6,962 nt of DNA. Origin: Deltaproteobacteria bacterium. GTDB taxonomy: Bacteria > Desulfobacterota > Deferrimicrobia > Deferrimicrobiales > Deferrimicrobiaceae. A program made the translations under genes and the position numbers. Positions 1 through 5,621 of the stretch are shown one piece after another. Under the pieces are notes generated by a model, which worked only from the letters and a program-made list of their open reading frames with translations, was not told the origin of the DNA and ran no database searches. Each line of letters starts with the position of its first letter. Within the stretch, counting starts at the first letter, position 1. Location: positions 1 to 6,962 of the forward strand of contig JAJZRM010000154.1 of the NCBI GenBank assembly GCA_021802685.1. Reading direction: 5' to 3'.

Positions 1-122
1 CGGCATCGCCGCAAGGGGCGCCCCGAGCGCGAGACCTCCCCTGAGGGGGCGTGTCTTCTGAGCGGAGACAGGAGGTCGGGAGCGAAGAAGACCCGCAGAC
101 GAAGCGAACCATGGAGGGTGAG

Positions 123-154
123 GCCGCTCCTGCGCCATCCATGGCGCCCGCGGC
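123..154. repeat. Hairpin 1, two-part stem with GCCATCCATGGC core
   Basis: An outer 5-bp stem pairs 123-127 (GCCGC) with 150-154 (GCGGC). It encloses a perfect 6-bp stem, 132-137 (GCGCCA) with 142-147 (TGGCGC), closed by a TCCA loop. The 12-base core at 134-145 recurs exactly at 160-171. The structure is seen directly; a role as a dispersed intergenic repeat, a transcript-processing element or an upstream terminator is inference. No U-run follows, so it is not a classical intrinsic terminator. Confidence 0.6.
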
Positions 155-157
155 ACT

Positions 158-173
158 TGGCCATCCATGGCCA
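158..173. repeat. Hairpin 2, second copy of the GCCATCCATGGC core
   Basis: A 6-bp stem pairs 158-163 (TGGCCA) with 168-173 (TGGCCA) around the same TCCA loop as the previous hairpin, only four bases after it. The stem bases flanking the shared core differ between the copies (GC...GC against TG...CA) yet stay paired. That is what compensatory change in a structured element would look like, although two copies are too few to prove it. Confidence 0.55.
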
Positions 174-176
174 TCG

Positions 177-205
177 CGAGGCGTCCCCGAACGGGGAGGG
201 TCTCG
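177..205. repeat. Hairpin 3 with internal loop
   Basis: A lower stem pairs 177-180 (CGAG) with 202-205 (CTCG). After an internal loop, an upper stem pairs 184-188 (TCCCC) with 193-197 (GGGGA) around a GAAC loop. It ends about 36 bases before the ubiA start. The CTCG at 202-205 could alternatively pair with CGAG at 208-211, but that alternative has a very tight loop, so switching is only a weak idea. Function unknown. Confidence 0.45.
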
Positions 206-241
206 TGCGAGGGCAGCGCTCCTTGCGCCGCTACCGCGTTC

Positions 242-1141
242 ATGGGCACGGGGGTTGATGTGTTCCGGCGGGTCGCGGTCTACCTGGAGATGATCAAGGT
301 GGCGCACACGGTGTTCGCGCTGCCGTTCGCCCTCGTCGGGATGTTCCTGGCCGCCCGGGAGACCGGGGGCGGAAGCGCCCTGCCTCCCGCCCGGACCGTC
401 TTCTACATCCTCCTGGCGATGTTCGGAGCGCGCAGCGCCGCGATGGGGTTCAACCGGCTGGCGGACGCGGACATCGATGCGAGGAACCCCCGCACGCGGG
501 GGCGGGCGATCCCCGCCGGCCAGGTGAGCCAGCCGATGGCGGGCGTCTTCGTCCTGATGTCCTCCCTGCTGCTCGTGTTGTCGGCGGCGAAGCTCAATTC
601 CCTTTGCCTCAAACTCTCTCCCGTCCTGCTGCTGCTCCTCTTCTCCTACTCGTACATGAAACGGTTCACCTGGGCGTCCCACCTGGTCCTGGGCGCTTGC
701 CTGGGGGCGGCCCCGCTGGCGGCCTGGATCGCGGTGACGGGGGAGGCCGACGCGAGGATCCTCTCGATCTGCTTCGCGGTCCTGTTCTGGGTGGCAGGTT
801 TCGATGTCCTGTACGCCTTGCAGGACATCGATTTCGACCGCCGGTCCGGGCTCCACTCCATCCCCCGGCACCTGGGCGTGGGGGGCTCCCTATGGGTCGC
901 GAGGATATTCCACTTGGCGATGGCGGCCCTCCTCCTGGTGGGGTATCATTTGTTCAAGCTTGACGGCTGGTATCTTGCCGGCCTGGCGTTGAGCCTCGGC
1001 GTGCTGGCGTACGAGCATTCGATCGTCCGGGAGGACGATCTTTCCCGGCTGAACGTGGCGTTTTTCAACCTCAACGGGGTCGTGAGCATCGCGTTTTGCC
1101 TGTTCACCTGGCTGGACCTCGCGACGCGGAGCGGCACATGA
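242..1141 (+). CDS. ubiA: UbiA-family aromatic prenyltransferase, probably MqnP-like (menaquinone biosynthesis)
   Basis: This is an integral membrane prenyltransferase (299 aa) that attaches an isoprenoid chain to an aromatic acid during quinone synthesis. Two metal/diphosphate-binding aspartate motifs are visible: NRLADADID (N71, D75, D79) and YALQDIDFD (D195, D197, D199). SYSYMKRFT at 135-143 is also family-typical. About nine hydrophobic segments run from residue 23 to 291. The form of the second motif, followed by RRSGLHSIP, resembles the menaquinone (futalosine-route MqnP) branch more than classical E. coli UbiA; that subfamily call is from memory of the family. The start is uncertain: ATG 242 has no clear Shine-Dalgarno, while GTG 260 follows a G-run at 250-254 and would begin at VFRRVAVYLEMIK, where relatives usually begin. 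The in-frame ATG 167 adds low-complexity sequence overlapping the hairpins and is unlikely. The stop overlaps the ubiX start (ATGA). Confidence 0.9.
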   Translation: MGTGVDVFRRVAVYLEMIKVAHTVFALPFALVGMFLAARETGGGSALPPARTVFYILLAMFGARSAAMGFNRLADADIDARNPRTRGRAIPAGQVSQPMAGVFVLMSSLLLVLSAAKLNSLCLKLSPVLLLLLFSYSYMKRFTWASHLVLGACLGAAPLAAWIAVTGEADARILSICFAVLFWVAGFDVLYALQDIDFDRRSGLHSIPRHLGVGGSLWVARIFHLAMAALLLVGYHLFKLDGWYLAGLALSLGVLAYEHSIVREDDLSRLNVAFFNLNGVVSIAFCLFTWLDLATRSGT

Positions 1142-1749
1142 AGGTTCTTCTCGGCATTTCGGGCGCCAGCGGCGCCGTCTACGGAGTGCGCTGCGCCGCC
1201 CTGCTTCTGGCGCAGGGGATCGACCTGCACGTTCTGGTCAGCGCGACGGCGTGGGGGATACTGTCCGCCGAGGTGGGGGACGGAAAGGTTCCCGGAACGC
1301 TCGCGGCGAGGAAGCGGTGGCTCGAGCGCATCGTCTCGGGTCCGCGGCCTTTCCGGCTATACGCCGAGGACGATTTCCGGATCCCGTTCGCCTCCGGATC
1401 CAATCCGCCCGATGCGATGATCGTCGTCCCCTGTTCCATGGGCGCCGCCGGCCGGATCGCCAACGGCGTTTCCTCGTCGGTGATGACCCGGTGCGCCGAC
1501 GTGGTCCTTAAGGAACGCAAACCGCTGGTCCTGGTGGTCCGGGAGATGCCGTTCTCCGTCCTGCATCTCGAGAACCTGCTGACCCTCGCCCGCGCGGGGG
1601 CCGACGTTCTCCCCGCGTGTCCGGGGTTCTACCACCGGCCGGAGTCGGTTTCCGACCTGGTGGACTTCGTCGCCTCCCGGGCGCTTTCACGCATCGGTGT
1701 CGAGGCCGGCGTGCTGCCCCGCTGGGGGGATGGTCAGGCCCGTCCTTAA
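1138..1749 (+). CDS. ubiX: UbiX flavin prenyltransferase
   Basis: This enzyme transfers a dimethylallyl group to FMN to make the prenylated FMN cofactor of UbiD-type decarboxylases. At 203 aa it has normal family length. GISGASG at 6-12 is the N-terminal FMN-binding loop, and VVPCSM (96-101) and REMP (135-138) are signature motifs. K125, R135, E136, Y165 and R181 fall at the spacing expected for the prenyl-phosphate site of characterised UbiX proteins (Pseudomonas K129, R139, E140, Y169, R185). LHLENLL and PGFYHRP are also characteristic. ATG 1138 is chosen because it begins exactly at the conserved MKVLLGISGASG, overlaps the ubiA stop by 4 bases and has GGAG at 1128-1131. Beside a UbiA-type prenyltransferase it most likely serves the decarboxylation step of menaquinone or ubiquinone synthesis. 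No ubiD homologue lies in the window. Confidence 0.95.
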   Translation: MKVLLGISGASGAVYGVRCAALLLAQGIDLHVLVSATAWGILSAEVGDGKVPGTLAARKRWLERIVSGPRPFRLYAEDDFRIPFASGSNPPDAMIVVPCSMGAAGRIANGVSSSVMTRCADVVLKERKPLVLVVREMPFSVLHLENLLTLARAGADVLPACPGFYHRPESVSDLVDFVASRALSRIGVEAGVLPRWGDGQARP

Positions 1750-1756
1750 AGGAGGG
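1748..1756 (+). promoter_or_regulatory. Strong Shine-Dalgarno before the receiver gene
   Basis: AAAGGAGGG ends 5 bases before ATG 1762 and is the best ribosome binding site in the window. Part of it overlaps the ubiX stop codon. It suggests the stand-alone receiver is translated efficiently and largely independently of ubiX. Confidence 0.8.
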
Positions 1757-1761
1757 ACGCC

Positions 1762-2118
1762 ATGAAGAAGATCCTTGTGGTCGATGACGAGGAGAGCATC
1801 CGCGAATTGTACCGGGCGGAGCTCGCCGACGAGGGATACGAGGTCGATCTCGCAGCGGACGGGCGCCAGGCCCTCCGCCGCCTTGACGCTTTCCGGCCGG
1901 ACCTGGTGACCCTCGACGTCAAGATGCCGGGCATAGACGGCCTCGAGACGCTGCGGCGGATTCGCGAGAAGAACGCCACGATCCCCGTGATCCTCGTGAC
2001 CGCCTTCGGCGAGTTCAAGCAGGATTTCAACACGTGGGCCTCCGACGCCTACATCGTGAAGTCCCATGACACCACGGAGCTCAAGGAGACGGTCCGGAAG
2101 CTGATGGGGGGCGGATGA
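1762..2118 (+). CDS. Single-domain response regulator (CheY-like receiver)
   Basis: The protein is 118 aa and consists only of a receiver domain with no output domain. The acidic pair D8-D9 follows beta strand 1 (ILVVDDEE). The phospho-acceptor is D52 in VTLDVKMPG, T80 is the switch threonine in LVTAF, and K100 is the conserved lysine. The usual proline after that lysine is replaced (IVKSHD), and the alpha4 region contains an unusual EFKQDFNTW stretch, so the interaction face may be specialised. It probably accepts phosphate from a histidine kinase encoded elsewhere and acts by protein contact. Its stop overlaps the next start (ATGA, 2115-2118), so the GAF protein is an obvious candidate partner; that is inference from context. 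Start ATG 1762 is fixed by the Shine-Dalgarno sequence and by the canonical MKKILVVDDE opening. Confidence 0.93.
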   Translation: MKKILVVDDEESIRELYRAELADEGYEVDLAADGRQALRRLDAFRPDLVTLDVKMPGIDGLETLRRIREKNATIPVILVTAFGEFKQDFNTWASDAYIVKSHDTTELKETVRKLMGGG

Positions 2119-3209
2119 GCGTCCTGTCGTTCCTTTTCGAGGCGCTGCGGGGCGACCTTCGGCCCCGTGGGGGGACGAGGGACGTATCGCTTGCCGCGGC
2201 GCTGACGTCGGGCCTGTTCGAAGTCTCCCAGGCGTTGAGCGCCCCCGGGGTGGACGTCCAGCGCAGCTTCGACCTCATCACCTCCGCGTCCGCTTCGATC
2301 CTGCGGGTCGAACGGTGCGTCCTCCTTCTCCCGGAACCCGGAGTGGACCACCTGGTGATCCGGTCGATGGCGGGGATCCCGCGGGGGAGGCAGTTCGAGA
2401 AATACCGTCAGGAGATGATCCGCCGGGTCATCCAGCCGATATTCGCCTCCGGGGAAGGAATCATCATCACCGAGAGGCGGCCGGGGGCCGACCGCGGCCT
2501 TCTCCGCCTGATGCGGCGCCTGGACGTGAAGGGATTCGTCGCCGCCCCGGTGAAGGGTTCCGCCGGCGCCATCGGGCTGGTGGTGGCCGCGACCCCCCTG
2601 GACCGCCGGGACCTGGATGACGAGGACCTGAAGCTGCTCTCCGCGATGGCGAATTTCGCGTCGGTCGCGTTGGAAAACGCGGCCCTGGTGGCCCGGCTGG
2701 ACAAGAAGGCCCGGAAACTCGCGGCGATCTTCGACATCAGCAAGGCCCTGAACGAGGAATCGGACCATTCCGTCCTGTTCCAGCTCATCATCGATCGCGC
2801 CACGGGGCTCCTGGGGGCTTCCTCCGGCTCGATCATCCGGGTGGACCACTCCACCGGGTTGCTCTTCATCGAGGCGGAGCGGGGCCTGGGACAGACCGTG
2901 AAGAGCGCCATCCGGCTCCGGATCGGAGAGGGGATCACCGGCTGGGTGGCCAGAGAGGGCCTGCCGCTGCTGGTGCCCGACGTCCGTGACGACCCCCGGT
3001 ACGTGGAGGCGAGCCCCATGGTGATGTGCGAAATGGCCGTGCCGGTGAAATGGGGGTCCGAGGTGATGGGGGTGATCAACCTCGACCACCACCAGGCGGG
3101 CGGTTTCATGGAAGAGGATCTCGAGATGCTCATCGCCTTCGGGCACGTGGCGGGAGTGGCGCTGCGCAACGCGAACGTCCTGCGCGACTGGACGAGAAAG
3201 ATCGATTAA
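2115..3209 (+). CDS. Tandem GAF-domain signalling protein
   Basis: This soluble protein (364 aa) has two GAF-type sensor domains, about 31-190 and 205-355, joined by a probable helical linker (ENAALVARLDKKARKLAAIF, about 187-206). GAF2 has the clearest signature: GEGITGWVAREG at 271-282, then VPDVRDDPRY at 288-297 and VMGVINLD at 317-324. GAF1 is more divergent but ends in the usual DLKLLSAMANFASVALENA helix. I see no transmembrane segment, histidine-kinase core, GGDEF or other catalytic domain, so it would sense a ligand or dimerise and pass the signal to a partner. The 4-base ATGA overlap with the receiver gene and the 13-base gap to the GGDEF gene suggest these neighbours are its partners. 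The first 20 residues (MSVLSFLFEALRGDL) may form an amphipathic helix. The ligand is unknown. Confidence 0.85.
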   Translation: MSVLSFLFEALRGDLRPRGGTRDVSLAAALTSGLFEVSQALSAPGVDVQRSFDLITSASASILRVERCVLLLPEPGVDHLVIRSMAGIPRGRQFEKYRQEMIRRVIQPIFASGEGIIITERRPGADRGLLRLMRRLDVKGFVAAPVKGSAGAIGLVVAATPLDRRDLDDEDLKLLSAMANFASVALENAALVARLDKKARKLAAIFDISKALNEESDHSVLFQLIIDRATGLLGASSGSIIRVDHSTGLLFIEAERGLGQTVKSAIRLRIGEGITGWVAREGLPLLVPDVRDDPRYVEASPMVMCEMAVPVKWGSEVMGVINLDHHQAGGFMEEDLEMLIAFGHVAGVALRNANVLRDWTRKID

Positions 3210-3222
3210 AGGCGGTCGTCCC

Positions 3223-4161
3223 GTGTCGAAATCCGTTCTCATCGCCCGTCCCGTCTGGCCGGTGATGAAGCGCCTGGAGGGGGCGCTTGCGTCCCGGGGC
3301 CGCTTCGTGGAGTTCTCCGGGTCGTGGGAGTCTCTTCTCGGCGGCCGGGCGGCCGGGGGAGGTCTTGCCGCGATCTTCCTGGGGGAGTACGGCGATGCCG
3401 CCGTGGAGGAGGAGATCCTCCTCCGGTTCCGCCGGGGGGAGGGCGGGCTGGGTGTTCCGGTCTTCCTGGTAGGCGGGAGGAACGCCCTGCGCCTGGCGCC
3501 CCGGTTCCGGCGGGCGGGTGCGGACCAGATCTTCTCCGCGGACCTGGCGGCGGAGGAGATCGTCGAGCAGGCGCAGCCGCTGCTTTCCTTGGGCGACATG
3601 TACCGGAACGTCCTGGCGGCCAACCGGGAACTCCGGAATCTCTCCTTGGTGGACGACCTCACGGGGCTCCCCAACCGGCGCCAATTCTCGCTCGATCTCG
3701 AGCGCAACGTGGAGATGTCCCGTCGAATCGGGCGTCCCCTCTCCTGCATCGTAACCGATATAGACGATATCCGGCGGGTCAACGAGACGCACGGCCTTCC
3801 GGTGGGGGACAGCGTGATCCGCCAGTTCGGCGAAGTGTTGAAGAGCGCGAAAAGGGGTTACGACACCGTGGCCCGCCTGGGCGGGGACGAATTCGTGTGG
3901 CTGCTGGTGAACACGGACGCCGCGCAGGCGTTCCAGGCGGCGCGGCGGGCGCAGCGGACGGTCTCCGGCAGCGTGTTCGACGGCGGGCCGGCGCCCGTGC
4001 GCCTGACGGCCACCTGGGGGGTGGCGTCGATCTGCCCGGGGGCGGAATGGACCGGGCGGTCGCTCATGGAAAACGCGGACCGCGCCCTGTATTGGGGGAG
4101 GGATAGCGGGAAGAACGTGATCCGGTGCTACCCGCCGGAGAAGGCGGCGGGCAATGGTTAA
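3223..4161 (+). CDS. GGDEF diguanylate cyclase with degenerate receiver-like N-terminus
   Basis: It should make cyclic di-GMP from two GTP. At 312 aa it has a C-terminal GGDEF domain from about 140 to 303. GGDEF is intact at 220-224, preceded at the correct five-residue spacing by RGYD (211-214), the inhibitory I-site for product feedback. D179 (metal), N187 and D196 (guanine contacts) are in place in DIDDIRRVNETHGLPVGD. The opening SLVDDLTGLPNRR at 141-153 is the standard entry to this domain. The N-terminus (4-122) follows the receiver alternation (VLIARP, AAIFLGEY, VPVFLVGG, GADQIFSAD) but lacks the acidic pair, the phospho-Asp and the lysine, so it probably cannot be phosphorylated; this reading is inference. 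GTG 3223 is chosen for AAAGGCGG at 3208-3215 and the beta-strand opening. It overlaps def by 8 bases. Confidence 0.9.
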   Translation: MSKSVLIARPVWPVMKRLEGALASRGRFVEFSGSWESLLGGRAAGGGLAAIFLGEYGDAAVEEEILLRFRRGEGGLGVPVFLVGGRNALRLAPRFRRAGADQIFSADLAAEEIVEQAQPLLSLGDMYRNVLAANRELRNLSLVDDLTGLPNRRQFSLDLERNVEMSRRIGRPLSCIVTDIDDIRRVNETHGLPVGDSVIRQFGEVLKSAKRGYDTVARLGGDEFVWLLVNTDAAQAFQAARRAQRTVSGSVFDGGPAPVRLTATWGVASICPGAEWTGRSLMENADRALYWGRDSGKNVIRCYPPEKAAGNG

Positions 4162-4627
4162 GGACATCCTCGTCTACCCCGATCCGTTCCTCGCGCGGAA
4201 GGCGGCTCCCGTGGCAAAAGTGGACGACCGGGTGCGCGATCTCGTCCGCGACATGTTCGAGACGATGTACGAATCCGACGGCATCGGGCTTGCGGCGACG
4301 CAGGTGGGAGTCGGCAAGCGCGTCATCGTGGTGGACGTATCCCCCGTGGAGGAGGCCGCCGCCCCGCTGGCGCTCGTCAACCCCGAGATCGTCGGACGGG
4401 AAGGCGGACTGGTGCTGGGCGTGGAGGGGTGCCTGAGCCTCCCCGGCGTCCAGGGAGATGTCCCACGGCAGGAAACCGTCGTCGTCCGCGGCCTCGACCG
4501 GCACGGCGAGCCGGTGCAGATCCGGGCCGGCGGGATCCTGTCCCGCGCTCTTCAGCACGAGATCGACCACCTGGACGGCGTCCTTTTCATCGACCGGATC
4601 TCCTCCTCGGTGGCTTCCGCCAAGTGA
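4154..4627 (+). CDS. def: Peptide deformylase
   Basis: This metalloenzyme removes the N-formyl group from nascent proteins in the cytoplasm. All three family motifs are present in 157 aa: GIGLAATQ at 43-50, EGCLS at 91-95 (C93 is the metal ligand) and QHEIDH at 134-139 (H135 and H139 ligands, E136 catalytic base). The chain is slightly shorter than the common 165-175 aa, mainly because the C-terminal tail after FIDRIS is brief, as in many type 1 enzymes. ATG 4154 lies inside the end of the GGDEF gene, with AAGGCGG at 4141-4147 as ribosome binding site, and it begins at the conserved KDILVYPDPFL. The stop overlaps a GTG that opens fmt, the functionally paired gene: Fmt adds the formyl group that Def removes. 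Confidence 0.97.
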   Translation: MVKDILVYPDPFLARKAAPVAKVDDRVRDLVRDMFETMYESDGIGLAATQVGVGKRVIVVDVSPVEEAAAPLALVNPEIVGREGGLVLGVEGCLSLPGVQGDVPRQETVVVRGLDRHGEPVQIRAGGILSRALQHEIDHLDGVLFIDRISSSVASAK

Positions 4628-5592
4628 TCGCCGGGACCGAAGGGCCCGGCGCCGCGAGGCTGCGCACGGTGTTCATGGGAACGCCGCGCTTCGCCGTTCC
4701 GTCCCTCGAAGCGTTGTCGGCGGCGGAAAACGTGACGCTGGTCCTGTGCAACCCCGACCGCCCGGCGGGGCGGGGGCGTGCCGTGGCCGCTCCCCCCGTG
4801 AAGGAGGAGGCGGCGCGCCTGGGGATCCCCGTGTTCCAGCCCGAAAAGGCGCGGCATCCCGACGCCGTCGAGCGCATCCGGGCCGAAGCGCCCGACCTGA
4901 TCGTGGTCGTCGCGTACGGCCACATCCTCCCGAAGTCGATCCTCGACATCCCGCGGACGATGTGCGTCAACGTCCACGCCTCCCTCCTGCCGAAGTACCG
5001 GGGCGCCGCGCCGATCAACTGGGCGGTGGCGCGCGGCGATTCGGTGACGGGGATCACCGTCATGAAAATGGACGAAGGCATGGACACGGGTCCGATGCTC
5101 CATGTGCGGAAGATGCCGATCGGGGAAGAGGACACGGCCGAATCGATGTACGCGAAACTGTCCGTCCTCGGGGCGGAAGCGCTGGTCGAGGCGTTGCGGC
5201 GCATGCGCGAGGGGACGCTGTCGGAAACCCCGCAGGACGGCGCCCTCGCGACGTACGCCCCCATGCTGAAGAAAGAGCACGGCCGGATCGACTGGACCCG
5301 GGACGCCCGGGAGATCCGCAACCTCGTCCGTGGAATGGCGCCGTGGCCTTCCGCGACGGCGGTGCACGCGGGCAAGCCGCTCAAGGTCCTCTCCTCTGCG
5401 GTCGCGGAGGAAGGGCCTGGCGGAGCGGGGGAACCCGGCGAGGTGCTCTCCGCCGGGCGCGACGGGATCGCCGTGGCGTGCGGCAACGGCGTCCTCCGGC
5501 TGTTGTCCGTCCAGCCGGAGGGCGGGAAGGCCATGGACGCCTGGGCGTACGCCCAGGGCCGCCGCGTGGCCGGGGGGGACCGGCTATCGTAA
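4624..5592 (+). CDS. fmt: Methionyl-tRNA formyltransferase
   Basis: It formylates initiator Met-tRNA using 10-formyl-tetrahydrofolate. The chain is about 322 aa (E. coli 315). VFMGTPRFAVPSL opens the N-terminal Rossmann domain. The catalytic region NVHASLLPKYRGAAPI holds N116, H118 and SLLP at 120-123, and D154 in MDEGMDTGPM completes the catalytic trio. GMAPWPSA and the region after about residue 240 form the C-terminal tRNA-binding domain. GTG 4624 gives a 4-base GTGA overlap with def and a 15-residue lead into VFMGT, but its Shine-Dalgarno is weak (CGGTGG at 4608-4613). GTG 4669 or ATG 4675, directly at VFMGT, are alternatives, and GAGG at 4655-4658 could serve them. In-frame extension back to 4429 overlaps def in another frame and is not credible. 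Confidence 0.96.
   Translation: MIAGTEGPGAARLRTVFMGTPRFAVPSLEALSAAENVTLVLCNPDRPAGRGRAVAAPPVKEEAARLGIPVFQPEKARHPDAVERIRAEAPDLIVVVAYGHILPKSILDIPRTMCVNVHASLLPKYRGAAPINWAVARGDSVTGITVMKMDEGMDTGPMLHVRKMPIGEEDTAESMYAKLSVLGAEALVEALRRMREGTLSETPQDGALATYAPMLKKEHGRIDWTRDAREIRNLVRGMAPWPSATAVHAGKPLKVLSSAVAEEGPGGAGEPGEVLSAGRDGIAVACGNGVLRLLSVQPEGGKAMDAWAYAQGRRVAGGDRLS
5572..5578 (+). other. G7 homopolymer at the fmt/rsmB junction
   Basis: Seven G residues lie 11 bases before the fmt stop codon. In the fmt frame they read GGG GGG G(AC). A one-base backward slip, or one extra G, would put the ribosome into the rsmB frame and bypass the fmt stop. The run could also act as a poor Shine-Dalgarno seven bases before ATC 5586. 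Another G7 run occurs inside rsmB at 6066-6072, so such runs are not unique here. Confidence 0.5.
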
Positions 5593-5621
5593 GGGATGCG
5601 GCGATCTCGGTTCTCGCCCGG

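Larger units (their letters stand above)
1..241. other. Non-coding leader upstream of the operon
   Basis: I see no convincing gene here. The + frames beginning at bases 2 and 3 close at 59-61 and 42-44, so a short 3' tail of an upstream gene could end there, but its peptide is not recognisable. The remaining open frames are arginine-, proline- and glycine-rich and look like GC-driven shadows. The stretch contains three successive hairpins between 123 and 205, listed separately, and a small one at 37-49 with a 5-bp stem and TGA loop. I could not pick out a -35/-10 promoter with confidence, though the promoter of the operon would be expected in or before this region. Confidence 0.55.

Noticed and set aside
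37..49. Possible intrinsic terminator of an upstream gene
   Set aside because: The stem is only five pairs including a G-T wobble, and it is not followed by a T-run.
202..211. Alternative pairing in the leader suggesting a riboswitch
   Set aside because: The competing stem has four pairs with a two-base loop, which is sterically unlikely, and no known riboswitch consensus is recognisable.
51..293. 80-codon + open frame at the left edge
   Set aside because: It runs through the hairpins and into ubiA in another frame, its composition is Arg/Pro/Ala-rich and no plausible start context is seen.
2049..3782. 577-codon open frame on the minus strand
   Set aside because: It lies opposite the well-supported GAF and GGDEF genes, is rich in Arg, Pro, His and Gly with no recognisable domain, and is what high-GC codon bias produces on the opposite strand.
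3130..4167. 345-codon minus-strand open frame
   Set aside because: It is a shadow of the GGDEF gene with biased composition and no motif.
4458..5585. Long in-frame extension of rsmB back through fmt to 4458
   Set aside because: The translated extension is arginine- and glycine-rich shadow sequence of def and fmt. Homology to RsmB begins only near the fmt stop.
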